A stretch of 64,000 nt of DNA from contig NHZP01000091.1 of the NCBI GenBank assembly GCA_003313425.1, positions 1-64,000 on the forward strand. Direction: 5' to 3'. The DNA is from Pseudopyrenochaeta lycopersici. Its lineage: Eukaryota > Ascomycota > Dothideomycetes > Pleosporales > Pseudopyrenochaetaceae. Shown in pieces: positions 37,400 to 50,399 of this stretch; the first letter of the stretch is position 1, and the number at the start of each line of letters is the position of its first letter. Below the pieces are notes generated by a model. The model searched no databases. It had not been told where the DNA came from and saw only the letters and a program-made list of their open reading frames with translations. The position numbers and the translations under genes are program-made.

Positions 37400-38110
37400 A
37401 TTCTAGTAGTGCAAGGACAGTAGTGGCAGAAGGCTAAGGTAGAGGCAGAGGCAGAGGCAGAGGAGCAGCAACCAATGAACGATAGCGAGGTAATGGACGC
37501 GTTTATCAGCACAGTAGGTTGTCGAAGAGCAGTAATAAGTTAGTATATAGACGGCAGGCGATTATCTTGCAGACAGCTACAGGCAAGAGCAAATACAGGA
37601 GTAGACAGCGCAGCAGACAGCGTAGTAGAAGGCGCAGAGATAGCGTTCTATAATAACTGTGAGGAGCAGGAGTATAGAGGGCAGAAACAGTAGCAGGACG
37701 AGGAGTAGGTACAGGCGAGGCAGGAGCAGGTAGTACGGGCGAAGCTTAATAAGCTATCGCAGACGACGTGTCCATACTGCTAGGGTATGTTGCATAAAGT
37801 ATTCAGGAGGGAGGAGGGCAAGGCGGCAGTACAGCAGGAGGAGGAGGAGAAGGAGGAGGAGGAGGAGTATAAGGCAGGGCAGTAAGTAGAGGAAGAGGCA
37901 GAGCAATAGACTAAGCAGCAAGCTAAGCAGCAGGCCAAGCGGCAGGCCGAGCAGCAGACTGAGCAGCAGACTAAGCTGCAGACTAAGCTGCAGACTAAGC
38001 AGCAGGCTAAGCAGCAGGCTAAGCAGGAGATTGAGCAGCAGGCCAAGCAGCAGGCCGAGCAGGAGCTCGAGCAGAGAGAGTGCGAGGCGGCAGTACATAG
38101 TCTGTAGCAG
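37400..38110 (+). repeat. GCA/CAG-rich low-complexity tract in helicase tail
   Basis: Runs such as GGCAGAGGCAGAGGCAGAGG and repeated GCAGCAGRCTAA units near 37910-38050. They encode Glu/Ala and Gln/Lys/Ala repeats. Antisense ORFs over the tract (37754-38188 and others) are Leu- or Cys-rich shadows. The GCA sites are preserved although the gene is otherwise RIP-mutated. Confidence 0.7.
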
Positions 38111-38390
38111 TGTCCGCGGCTTGGGCAGGAGGGGTTGCAGGATATAGAGGAGCTGCGGAGCAGGGTAAGGTATAAAAAGGAGGTTCAAACGTGCTGGAAG
38201 TGTGGGATAATAGAGTATCTCTGCGGCAGAACGCAGGGTAGTAAGCAGAGCAGCAAGTAGAGCAGTAAGCAGAGTAGTAGGCAGGCAGATTGCGCATAGC
38301 CGAACGTAGCGATAGCAGTACTATATAGGCTACAAGTAGCAGCAGAGGTAAAAGCAAAGCTAGAGGTAGGTAGAGGAATTTAAGATAGTA

Positions 38391-39832
38391 GGCTTTAAGA
38401 GGTAGGATATTAAGGGTAGGTAGATAGTAAGAAGGAGCTAGGTAGATAGATAGGAGAGGTATATTAAGATAGGCGGATTTTTAAGCATATTACTAGTAAA
38501 GGAGTAGCTAGTATTATATATAGTATCTTAGAAGAGGAAAGAAGAAAATAGATAAGATTTATATAGTATTTATAATAAAAGAAAGAAAATATTATATAAT
38601 TACTATTTTACTAGAAATAAAAGCTATTAAATAGTTATATTATATTTATAAAGAAGAAAGTAAAGTAATTTAATATAAGATATTAGAAAAAGAGTAAGGA
38701 ATAGCTAATTAGTTTAAATAAAAAAAAGAAAAAAGAAAGTAAATTAAATTAATGTAAAATATTAGAAGAAGAGTAGAGAATAGGTAAGTAGTTTAAATAA
38801 GAAAAAAAAAGAAGTAAGTACAGTAATCTAATATAAGATACTAGTAGAAGGTAAAGAATATAAAAAGAATAGAATAGTAAGAATAGTTTAAAAGTTTAAA
38901 AGAATAAATTAAGTAAGTACTAAGTAGTTAAAGAATAAGTAGTAAGTAGATTTATTAAAGAAAAAAAGAAAATAAAGTAATAAAATATAGTATAATAAGA
39001 TAAGAAAGTTCTACTAAGTAGTATTATAAAAGAAAGAAAGAAAAGAGTTAAGTAATAAGATATAGTATAGAGAGAGATAAATAATAGAGTTTTAGTTTAT
39101 AGTTTTATAGAGTTCAAAAAGAGTAAAATAAAGTAATAGTATAGAAGTAGATAGATAGTAAAGTTCTAGTAAGTAGGATTAATTAGAAAAGAAAAAGAAG
39201 AGTAAAGTTGTAGTATAAAGTATTAAGAGAGAGAGATAGTACAGTTTTAGTAAGTAGTATTGTTTAGTTAAGAAAAAAGAGAGTAAAGTAAAAGGATATA
39301 GTATTAAGGTAGATAGATAGTAAAGTTCTAGTAAGAAGTATTATTTAGTTTAAAAAGAGAAGAGTAAAGTAATATAATATAGTATAAAGAGAGAAAGATA
39401 GTAAGGTTTTAGTAAGTAGTATTATAACGTTAAGAAAGAAGAGAGTAAAGTAATATAATATAGTATAGAAGAAGAAAGAGAAGAGTAAAGTAATATAATA
39501 TAGTTTAGAGGGAGAAGAATAGTAAGGTTTTGCTAACTACTTTTATAAAAAAAAAGAGAAGAGGAGAGTAAAGTAATATAATATAGTATAGAGAGGAAAG
39601 GATAGTAGGGATTCGCTAACTGCTTTTATAGGGATAAGAAAGAGAAGAGCGAAGCAATACAATAGAGTATAGAGGAAGAAAGATAGTAAGGATTCGCTAA
39701 CTGCTTTTATAAGGTTATAAAAGAGGAGAGTAAAGTAATATAATAAAGTATAGAGGAAGAAAGATAGTAGGACTTCGCTAACTACTTTTATAGGGTTAAG
39801 AAAGAGGAGAGTACAGTATTATAATATAGTAT
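38391..39832 (+). repeat. Purine-rich tract with ~82-bp tandem repeats
   Basis: The plus strand is strongly A/G-biased for 1.4 kb. At the right end a unit recurs with period 81-83 bp, tracked by (T)TCGCTAACTRCTTTTATA near 39532, 39615, 39696 and 39778. Each unit also contains GAGAGTAAAGTAATATAATA and GTATAGAGGAAGAAAGATAG. Units become less regular leftwards. It stops abruptly at the LTR of copia B. No coding potential. Confidence 0.8.
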
Positions 39833-40055
39833 TGTCAGATTACACAAGTGCTGTAAGGCCTGTTAGATATAAAAGATAAACTCAGAAGTACTACACGGGA
39901 AAGGGCGATTAACAGAAGGACTGATACTACAGCCTTTGGAACCTCTAGAAGCAAAGCAGTTATAGAAAGGAGGGGAGAGAAAACAGAATTAATTAATTAC
40001 GTTTATTATTAAAAAATTTATTAAAGATTAAGGTAAATAGTCCTCAAATCTAATA
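39833..40055 (+). repeat. Copia B 5' LTR
   Basis: Starts TGTCAGATTACACAAGTGCT and ends AAATCTAATA, a mutated version of the partner's GAATCTGACA. The last third is clearly more mutated than the 3' LTR. Confidence 0.85.
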
Positions 40056-42644
40056 ATTAAGAGTCTTACTACCTTAATTAATGCGATAATAGCCTACTTA
40101 ACCTAACGCAATCCTACTGTAGTCCTTACTAGCCAACTTAATTTTACGAAATAGAAGGCGCAGCTATTAGTAAGGTGCGACGCGTACAGAATATAGTATA
40201 AAGTTAATCTAGAATTAACTCTTATATTCCTTAAAGAACCTAAACCTCTAGCAGCTCTAAACGTTACTAATTACACGCCTTAAAGGGCGACTATTAGACC
40301 GTAATTAATAGCTAACCTCTCTAAGTTAGAGATAACTGCCCTTAACTAAGACATAGAGTACTTTAAGATAAGAAATAAAAACTATACGAATTAAGAAAGG
40401 AAATACTTAGATAAGTAGAAGGCTATTAGGGAGATTATAATCTTTATATAATCTACTATCTTACCTTACTTATAGGAAACATACTATAAGATAAGGTAAA
40501 GCCTACGTAAATAGATTAAGAGCCTTATAGATATAGTTAGCATAGATGAGTAAATTAAACACAAACGCGCGCGACACTAATACCTTAAATTACTAAAGCT
40601 AATAAGAAATACAGCTAACTAGGATCTATAGCTTACTAATTATAATTAAGCTATAATATAAGTAGAGGTAAAAGGAGTTACTAAGGTAAAGGATATAAAC
40701 TTAGCTACTAAAGACTTTATAGTTATAGTATAGAATATAGCACCTATATAGGCTACCTTATTTTAAGATACTAGTTAATTTACTTCTAGTATTACACGCT
40801 GTAAGATAATAAAGTAGTTTAGAGACTATATAGTTATAATAAAGCTTTAGAAAATAGGTAGATATAAAAGCGCATATATAGTATTAGATAACTTAGCGTT
40901 TTACGCAGATAATTTAGAAAGTATATAAGGAAATAAGAAGGAAAACCTCTATAAACCTAGTACTCTAAATCTATAAAGGTAGGGTAGACCTTAAAATTAA
41001 CGTCGTTAGAAAGAGATAAAGAGATCGTCCTTAGACTAGGAGCTATCTAGCAAAGTTAGAAGCTCTAAGTACCTAGCATATAAGATACGCTATTTACTTA
41101 AGGAGTGTTACTATATATACCCTAATAAGGCGCTAGAATAGTTTAAACTAAAGCCTATACTAGAGAACCACGTAAAGATAAAGTAAGAGTAAGATCTTAA
41201 GTTCTAGGGCCTCTTAAGAAGGTAAAGTAAACTTTATTTAAATATACTAATTATAAAAAGTGTATATACTCCTACTCTAGAGGTACTAAATAATAAACTA
41301 GAAAGACGAAGTATTATAAGGATAGATACTACCTTTATCTTAGCGTTATTTAGAACTAACTTTAATAATTACCTATTAAGATATTTATTTATCCTTAACT
41401 TAGGTTTAACCTATTATATAATAAAAAACCCTAATAGACTCTATAACTTTAGACTACCTATATATAGAGACTTTATATAGGTAGGTAATATAAAGATATA
41501 GGTTAAGGGGTATAAGTTAACTAAGCTAACTCTTATAGGGCGGTAAGGAATTAATAGACTAACGTTATATAAGGTAGCTCTATACCCTAACTTACACTAT
41601 AATCTAGTATTATTCTAATTATTAAGGTAGAGAAGTATATAGTAAGATACTAAAATTAAACTAACTATACTTAGAAAAGTAGACAGAATAATTATTAGAA
41701 GTCTTACTAAGATTTATAGCTAATAGGTAATTAAGTATTAACTAATATACTAGGCTTCTAATTATATATATAAGATAATGTTATAAATAGAAAGAGCCGT
41801 ATAAAAGGCATTAGCCTTACTTTAGCATAAGCGATTAGGCTATCTAGGGCTAGTTACTGTTAAGCACCTTATTTTATAAGCTTAGGGGGTATAGATAAAA
41901 GGAATTACTATAGTAGAGTATAACTCCTGGAGGAGATCTAAGTCTTAACGCTAAATTAGAAGAGCACTACGAACCTATAAAGATAGACCTAGTAAAAGAC
42001 TAGCTATTAATTTCTATGTATATAAAATATAAAGTATAATAAAGGAGAAGAGTTAAACACTTATTATAGATAGGTGTCATAGTATGTTATAGAACTTTGA
42101 TTTTATAGATAACTACCTTACTAAATTAATTATTAAGATACCTTTAAACTTTATTCTATTTATAAAGAACTAGTTTAACATTATAATTAAAGTTATTAAG
42201 TTAGATAATAAAATTACGATAGCTAAGCTAGAAGTAGAACGCTAGTTAGCATCGCAAGGGATAACTATTAAGCTTTCTGCCCTAGATACATAAGATTAGA
42301 ATAGAGGTGCTAAACGCTTAAGGGGTGTAAATAAGGAGAAATTGCGTGCTATGCGCCTTAATGCTAACCTATCTTAGGAGCTATAGCCTAAAATTACTTA
42401 AGCTAGTGTGTACCTATATAATTAAATACTAAATTATATAAATAACTAGAAGACACTATATAAAATCTTCTTTATAAGAGTTATACTTAATAATAGAGTT
42501 GTTATAATATCTAAGAAGCTAAATCTCGCTTATTTAAAAGCCTACAGCTGCAAAGTATTCGCAATAATAGATAATACTTACTAAGGTAAATTACGACTTT
42601 AACAGCTAGATCTAAAAGCCTAGGTTAGCTACTTAGTTAGCTAT

Positions 42645-42998
42645 TGTTGCAAACAACGCGCTGTGACCTGGGGTACGGTAGGCTCACGTGCGCGCTGACG
42701 TAGGAGCTTACCCTGGAGAGACACGTCTTTTGTGTGCATTTAAGGGCGCGCTCACGTGCAAGCTGATGGGCAAGCTCACGCAGGAGACACCTGAAGGTAG
42801 ACTCACGTGCGCGATCACGTGCGCGCTCGCGCACGCATACACGCTGCTTACGCTCCTACCGTACAATAGCCCCTGTAATAGGCCGTGCTCAGCTCTCCTT
42901 TATATAGCTGGCTCTCCTAAAGCCTCTTAGATAAAACAGTAGTCTATCTTATAGATTACCTAGGTAACTGTTACTAAGCTCTCCCCTTTTCCTCCACA
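42645..42998 (+). repeat. Copia C 5' LTR
   Basis: 354 bp, TGTTGCAAACAACGCG to CCTCCACA. Rich in CACGTG/GCGCGC pieces. Differs from the 3' LTR at roughly a dozen sites, mostly TCA or CCA here changed to TTA or CTA. Confidence 0.93.
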
Positions 42999-45816
42999 GT
43001 TATAAGCCCGGCGCTTTAAGGACGTAAGTTAATTCTCCCTGCGAACTTAAAGAGCTAGTAAACAGTTACCTTACTACTCTAACCTAAATAACCCCTGTGT
43101 ATAAGTCTAAGAAGTTATTAACGCTTATAAAATAGATAATAAAATTACTAAGCCTACGCCTATCCCGCAGATCCTGCTTAAGGATTAAATAAGCTAGCTA
43201 GAATAGTATATGCAGCTTTAATATTACGCACACGCAAAGCGAGTCTAGCACTTAATTAATCTATTAGGAGCAGATACTATAGATCCCTACAACGCTATCC
43301 CGCAGCTCCCTATAATTAAAGAGGTTATAACTAAAGAAAGAGTAAGGAGGTAGCTCTCTTAAGAGAGAGCTTAGGCTAGCAGAGATAACCTAAGTAAAAA
43401 GATAATCTAGGCGCTCTATTAGTAGGAGCTAAAGAAATATATATTATTAATAAGTACTAGAGCTATTAAAGATAAGCGCGTAAAGTAAGTTAGAGATTAA
43501 GTTTAAGCTACTATTTTAATAGAGATTATAGCGCTAATTATAATACTGCTTATATCTTAGAAAAAGTATACTATGCAGGCTCTAATTTAAGCCCTTAAGG
43601 TTAAGCTTACTCCCTTAGAAGCTAGTACGATTAACTACCTTAGAGCAGAGTACTAATATTACCTAGAGATTGCAAAGTAGGAGAACATAACGCTAGAAGC
43701 GTAGTACTAGAAGTAGAACACCCTGCATATAAAAGTAAAAATGTATAATCTCTATAAAGTAAAAAGAGAGCTTACAGCATAAGACTTCCTAGAGGCACTA
43801 GCTCTAAAGCTCGCTCCTGAGTGGGCACGGACTATGTATAATTAAATCCTGCAGAACATAGCGCTTAGAGAACTAACAATCTTACTAGATAAGCTAGGCC
43901 AAATCTTCTTAGTTATAACCTATAAGCACGCTGTGCACGTAAAAGGGAGGCGAGTAAGGGTATTTATAACGTTTAGAGGACGCTTAGATAAGCACTAATC
44001 TCTAAAAAAGTAAAATAAGTACCCTTGTAAGCTAAATAAAGCTTCTAACTACTATTAGGTACTAGAGTAGTGCTGTACTCTAAAGGTAGTCGTGACAAGA
44101 TTATTAACGCTTATAACAGCTAGTAAGCAAGAGGAGATTATTAAGCGGCTCTTAAGTAAAGAATATAAGGAGCTCTAAGACTACCTAATAAAGAAAGGCT
44201 AGGTAATCCCTAAGATAGAGCTTCTAATATTTAACTACCCTAGAAGTATTTAAGCTATAGTAATTAACTTATAGCTATTTTTACTAAGCTTCTTATTAGG
44301 CGTTTACGTAATAATAGACTTTGCCGCTTATCTCCTCTTAATAAGCACTATCCTTAATAATAGAGCTACTACGCACCTTATTAACACGAAGGATCTGCTT
44401 ATACTAGGAAGCTTTAAGAAGGCGCAGGGTATATAAATAGTTAAAGTAGGAACTTAAGCGTTTCCTATTTAAGGAATAGGAACTAGAGTACTTAAAAGAG
44501 CTCTTTATAGAGTAAGAGGTAAGAATATAGAGGATCTTACCTTATAAAAAGTAGTAGTTATAGAAGGTTTCTATGTAAATATAGTACTAGAAGCTTATCT
44601 TAATAATAAAAAGCTCTAGTATCTTAGATTAGATTACACACTGCGTATAGGAATACTAGAATAGAATATAGTTCTCGCAGAGCTTAAGAGAGCTTATAAC
44701 CTTACTTTTATTAAATTAAAGTATAAGCCTTACTCTTATATCTTAATTAACGCAGTAATCTTAGAGCGCTTATAACTAAGGTTATAGAGAACTTATTTAA
44801 GGAGTAATTCTAAGGAGGTGTAGTACTTAAGGGCAGGTTACTTAGGACCTACTGCTCTTTAAGCGTTAGTAATAAAGGCGCGAAACGTAAAAATTAAAGG
44901 GATAGCGCGTGCGAAGTGCGAGTACTGCGCTATAATATATGCAAAGTAAGTAATCTTATAGAGACTTTAGGAATAATTACCTTAGCTATTCTAGAGAGTA
45001 GCATAAGATCTATTTAATATACTAATAAGAAGGCTTAGAGAATAATAGTTTATCCTGCTTAAATATAACTATAGTAGAAAGATTACTGTGTACCCTCTAT
45101 AAGGGAAAACGCTTATAGAGATTATAAGGATCTTTATAAACTTCTAGAGTAGGGTAAAGACTTAGTATTAGCTTAAGATCTATAATCTGCAGTAAGATAG
45201 AGATATAGCTATACTTCTGTAGAGAGGCACCTTAACCTATAAGCTATAGGCGAAGGAGCAAGGGATAGAAATAGAGCCCTCCTTAGCCTATACCTACGAG
45301 CTAAACAGAGGCATAGAAAGAGTAGGTTAAGAGATTATTACTAAGTTAATTAAAATAAGAAGTAGAGTAAGGCTCCTAGCAAAGCTCTAGCTAGAAGTAA
45401 TAGAAGTAGTAGCTTAGCTCTATAATATAAGCTCTTTATAAGCGCATAATCTAAGCTTACTAAACAAGGTGCTCAACGCATAGTTTACACAGTACTTCTG
45501 TTAGTACAGCCCTGCGTAAGTACATTACATTACAGCTAATCTAAGACCTAATTAGAGCGGGATACACGCGTACAGCTGCTAAGCTTACCCTTTAAATAAA
45601 GAAAGAGTAGCTAGACGTAATAAGCGAGGGTGTAAAGTAACCCTAAAGGGCTATATAGGTTACCTAGTTAGATACAGAGTATCTAATATATACTAACGTG
45701 TCCCACAAGCGAGCGCCGCGCACAAGCGAGCGCCGCACCCCACCAAGTTTGAGCACCTCTACCAGCGTACAGCTCAACCATAAATTCAAGTAATCTATAG
45801 ATATTAATATGCAAGC

Positions 45817-47586
45817 TTAAGTAGCACCTATAGTATCGTTTTTACACGTGCGCGAGTTATGCCCAGTCTCTCTGCACCTTTTACAGCGCGATAGAGCCTG
45901 GCTGCTAAGGCCTGATTGCTCTCTACTTTAACGCATTTCACGCCTAATCTGTTAATCAGCCTCTTGTTAAGTAGCTATATCCTCTCTAACTCCCTTTATT
46001 AAGACTCCTCCCTTCTGAATCCACTTTCTCTTGCGCTGCTTTCGCCGAGTTACTGCCTTATTAGCCTTCTCAAGGCTATCAATCCTACCCTCTATCAGCT
46101 TAGCTCGATATGCCCCTACTATAGCCCCCTTTGTAAACTAATTAAGCGCCTCAATAATTAGGGCTGGTGATGAGCTCTTATGCCGTCGAACGCGATCGCT
46201 AATTAGAGTCGATTGAGCCTCAAACTCACGTGGGTTCCTTGGTGTTTGAGGCTCCCATAGAGCTCCTTGCTGAGCTCCTTGCTGAGCTCCTTGCTGAGCT
46301 CCTTGCTGAGCTCCTTGCTCAGTTCCTAGCTGAGCTCCTAGTTGAGCTCCTAACTGAGCTCCTAACTGAGCTCCTAGCTGAGCTCCTAGCTGAGCTCCTT
46401 CCTGAGCTCCTAACTAAGCTGGTGGTGATGGCGTACGCAGCTGGACATCTAGCCTTGACAAGACAACGTCTGGCTGGAGAGGAACAAGGCCTGCTCCTCG
46501 AAATGCTGAGCGTATATTGACTGCAGTGAAAGCTTAATCAAATGCTGCTTTAAAGGCAGGCAGAAATTCAAGCTTAGTAATGTGGTTAATGTGGGCCTTG
46601 ATCAAGCTCTCTATCTGGCGGCTGTACGCCTTCTTAAGAGGAGAGAAGCAGCCAACGTCAAGAGGCTGCAGCAGATGAGATGAGTCAGGTGGCATGCAGA
46701 GGGTATAGATGTTGCTCTCTCTGCAGATCTCTTGAAATTCAAGAGAGTGATGGCTCTCATGGCCATCAAGGATAAGCAGCCAACGCGCGCCTACTACCCT
46801 TGTCTTTGTATAAGCATCAAAGTGCTTTAGCCATGCTACTCCAAGCTAATTAGTTGTCCAGCCGTTGTCACTAACTAAGATAGCCCAGTCGCGTGGGATA
46901 GCTTCTTCCTGGTACCAGGCACGATAGTGATGCTGGCCAGCAAAGATTAGGAAGAGTGGGATTGCCCAGCCAGCAGCGTTGATGCCTTGAATCAACGTTA
47001 CCCACTCACGGTTGCCTGGCTGGATGGCCTTTAGCCGCCCTCTCCTCTCTAACCCAGTCACGACTAGCTGAGTCGTTATCTTGCCTATTATAAAGCCAGC
47101 TTTGTCAAAGTTAAATGTATCCTTATCTAGTATGCCGTACTTTGCCTTTGTCTCCTCTACTTGCTTGAACCAGCTATTAACTAACTTTGGATCCTCACAT
47201 AGAGCTCTCTGCCTGTCGTACACTCGGGTAAAACGCGTCGTTAGACTGTCTGTACGCTTGATAAAGTTAGATGGCCAATTTATGCCAACCTGACCTCTAC
47301 CACGCGTTGATAGCAGCTCATTAGCTATATCACGGATAGCTGCGTACGTAGGCGGAAATCCACGTTGATATAGATTAAGTATATAATCAACTATTACCTC
47401 CTCTTCTAGCTGGGTAAGATTCCTTAAGTTAGGCTAGTAATCGCGTCGAGCAGTAGTCCTAGCGCGTCAGCGACGGATTGTTCTTTCAGACACGTTAAAG
47501 ATTGCTGCAGCAGGCTGGTTGCTACTAATTTAATGCGCATAAATAGCTAAGATAGTAAGCTGGATATCTGCTTTATTCAAAGGCAT
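45817..47586 (-). pseudogene. Pogo D transposase with GAQ repeats and CCHC knuckle
   Basis: 590 codons in one frame with about eight internal stops and no frameshift. Order: psq/HTH start (MPLNKADIQLTILAIYAH), CENP-B-like HTH with LYQRGFPPTYAAIRDIANE, then DDE domain: first acid in TFNFDKAGF (near 46970-47115), second in [12 protein letters not shown] (near 46765-46795), third in SHLLQPLDVGCFSPL (near 46660-46700). Residues encoded at 46261-46416 are a run of GAQQ/GAQL tetrapeptides. The C-terminus has a zinc knuckle, CKRCRETGHNSRTC (45845-45890). The longest clean piece is 47223-46846. Function was cut-and-paste transposition in the nucleus; now inactive. Confidence 0.85.
46261..46416 (-). 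repeat. 12-bp tandem repeat coding for GAQ-rich tetrapeptides
   Basis: About 13 units of the form TGAGCTCCTWGC. On the minus strand it encodes GAQQ or GAQL. Left units are nearly identical, right units vary, consistent with recent local expansion. Confidence 0.88.
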
Positions 47587-50399
47587 TTAAAGAGCGTAGT
47601 GTTGAGCTATTGTACGTTAAGATGAGAGAGGTGCTCAAACTTAGTAGGGTGCGGCGCTCGCTTGTGCGCGGCGCTTGCTTGTGGGACACGTTATATATAG
47701 GTCCTAAAGCTTAATTAGGTAATTACTATAAGAAACGTTACCTTTAACAAAGAACTATTCTTTAAAGATAAAAAGGAGATTACTATAATTATAATAAAAG
47801 AAGCTATAAAGATTATTTATATTCTCTACAAGCTAGATAAAGTACTACACGCTAAAGAGATTCTAGAGCTCTTACCTAAATAAACAATTAAGTAAGAAGG
47901 CTAAGAAACTTATTAGTCCTCTAAGTAAGAGCTTAGGGGTGCTATAGTTTAAAGAAATAATTAGATAGTTAGCTAACTAAAAGATTAGGACGTTAGACTA
48001 ATACTAACTACGCAAGAGGAAAGCTAGGCTAGCAATCCTCTAGAGATCTACGCAGGACTAAATAAGCAAATAGGTCTTCTATCTCCTAAGCTAACCCTAG
48101 AGCTAAAGAGCTAGAGAGAGACAAAGGAGAATAAGCCTCTAAGGAAATAAAGAGAAGGTAATTATACTAGTAACCTACAGGAAGTACACTTAACTAGAGA
48201 AGAGAGTAAGCTAGGCAAATTATAAGGTTATAAAGACTAACAAGCTAAATAAACAGCTTCTGCCTCTTAGAGTAGGAGCCCTTATTCTTAGGCTTTATAC
48301 AACGCAGATTAGGCACCTCTAAAGCGAGCGTACAATCGCAAAATCTAGGGAGAAGCGAGCCGCGCAAGCTGCAGGCTTAAGAAACAGGACCTAAGAGATC
48401 CTAATAAACTAGATTAGGTAGGGGGTGCAAGGAAGAGAGCGTAGCTCGCAGTAATTAATAGAGACAGCTTACTATATAGTTTAGATAATTAAAGAAAGCA
48501 AGAGATCCTCTAAATAAACTTCCTAACTACAAACACCGCTCGCGAAGTAGGAAGTAAAGAGTATAAAACGCTGCACGCAGTAATTACTACAGCCGTACTT
48601 CTAAAACAAGAGTAGGAAGAATAATTATATTATAATTAACTTCTAAAAGAACTAAATAAATAGAAGGATCTAAATAGCTACCTGTATAGAGCTCTGTTTA
48701 AATAAGCAGCTAAGAAAGAGATTAATACGCTGCTTAAGAAAGGCATATAAGTAGAGATTAATAAAGCTAAGGTAAAAAATAGACTGCTCTCTCTTAAATA
48801 GGTATTCACCTATAAGCTTAATAAGGATAGTTACTTTATAAAATATAAAGCGCAGATCTGCGTAAGAGAAGATCTCTAGACAAAGGACTTAATTAAGTTA
48901 ACGTACGTAGCTACGCTTACAGCACGATTATTTTAAACAGCTATAGTAATTACAGCTTAATTTAACCTAGAAGTCTACTAACTAGATATTATAGGCGCTT
49001 TTCTAAACGCGCAGAGGGATAACTAACTAAGCGTTAACTGCAAGCTTCTAGATAGTTTTACAAAGCTAGGTAAGTATGTATAGCTAAAATAAGTCCTATA
49101 TAGCCTAAGAGATTCGCTAGTTCTCTAGTATCACGAGTTCTTAGGCACCCTTTAAAAGCTTAGTCTTACAGCTTTAAAAGAAGAACTATGTCTGTTCTAC
49201 AACCGCGAGCGCTGTGTGATAGTACTATTTTACGTAGATAATATATTAGTAATATATTACTACAGTGACGAAGCAGCAGCTTATTAAGTAATTAATTTAA
49301 TTAACGCAACCTACAAAGCTAAAGACTAAGGACTAGTTCCCTAGTTCCTTAGGATACAAGTAATTAGAGATAGAGCAGCTAGGAAGATTACCCTTATTCA
49401 CGACTCCTACATAGATAAGATCGCTACAAAGTTTAACCTTGCTAACACTACTTACTTCCTATTAACACCCCTGCCTACTAAGCAGCTAACTCTAAGTTAA
49501 GAGAGCGCGACTAAGCAGGAGATTAAGAACTACTAAGAGCAAGTAGAATCTATCTTATACACAGTAATTATAATAAGACCTAATGTAGCGCATAAAGCGT
49601 CGCAGCTCTTATACTACCTTATATACCTAAGCAAAGCTCATTTTAAAGCAGTAGATTAAGTAATTATATACCTATATTATATAAAGAACCTAGTAATAGA
49701 ATATAGAGCTAGCTAAGGAGCTTAGCTAATAATATGTAGAGACGCTTTATTTACAGACAACGTAGACATAAGGAGATTATCCTATAAGTTTATAGTTAAG
49801 CTCTTTAGAGGCCCTATTATCTAGAAAGCAGCTTAGTAACTAATAGTAACTATATTAATAACTGAAGCAGAGCTCCTTACCCTAGCGTACGCAGCTAAGG
49901 AGCCTATAGTACTAAAACAGTTCTTCTATAAGCTACTCCTTAATCTTAGAGTAGCTTAGCAGATCTTTTGCAACAACTAATAAATAATTAGGCTCGTGAC
50001 AGGCAAAAACAAGAGAATAACTATAAAGCTGCGCTATGTAGATATACAGAATATGTAGCTATAACAAGAGCACGCTAAAGGATTGTTTTAAGTACTCTAT
50101 GTTCAAATAAGCGACATACTAGCTAATAGGCTAACTAAGAGCTTACTAAAGTAACAGTTTAAAAGATTTAAAGAGTAGCTTAACCTTTAAGACATGATAT
50201 AAAGGCTTAAGAGAGTAGAGTAATAAGAAGTAAATAGATCTAAAACTATTTAAAATTACTAGGGATTTTAACCTCTCTACTCCTAAGGCCTAGAGCGTAA
50301 CGTTAACTTATATAAGAAGGTTTAACCTACTTTACCTTTAAGGACGTAACCTAACCTTATTACTTAAGGAGGAGATTAACAACCTTACTAAGGAGAGTT

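Larger units (their letters stand above)
33930..38390 (+). pseudogene. DUF3505/RecQ-type (telomere-linked-like) helicase, RIP-degraded
   Basis: Plus strand with many CAG to TAG stops. The N-terminus (about 34010-34390) resembles the fungal C2H2/DUF3505 start: AELGSLQDAFLC, a degenerate finger ending INKQHGIKL, then VQTFFYKRRYV and YFIVQ. Central blocks include RYLINSLYSLISIIISLLTY, GQPIKLERFRAIAQEL and PKLLLVQQRNRVLQ. The helicase C-terminal lobe is clear at about 37090-37400: GVMYCCSKALCKQLAGQLGC, VAYHAGMPKRAEVLERQRQL, GGLITCTSALRVGVDIAQV and a VNFVKESERA stretch (family QESGRAGR). A long Gln/Lys/Ala coiled-coil-like tail (37870-38090) and a CWKCGI motif end it. Genes of this type are often subtelomeric. 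Motifs I-III were not traced with confidence, so helicase identity rests mainly on the C-terminal lobe. Confidence 0.7.
45696..47691 (-). mobile_element. Pogo D: pogo/Fot1-type DNA transposon nested in copia C
   Basis: 1996 bp with about 65-bp terminal inverted repeats (three mismatches) starting ACGTGTCCCACAAGCGAGCG, flanked on each side by TA. Each repeat end carries a 16-bp block (CACAAGCGAGCGCCGC) twice with 17-bp period. Excision in silico, leaving one TA, restores the copia C reading frame (ASNIY then a continuing frame). The element is moderately mutated. Confidence 0.9.

Noticed and set aside
37754..38188. Leu-rich antisense ORF as a membrane protein
   Set aside because: It is the complement of the Gln/Lys/Ala repeat region of the helicase pseudogene.
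42637..42930. Small ORFs duplicated at 42.7 and 51.6 kb as a duplicated gene
   Set aside because: Both lie entirely in the two LTRs of copia C.
46230..46520. Plus-strand ORF with LLAE repeats
   Set aside because: Shadow of the GAQ-coding repeat of the minus-strand pogo D transposase.
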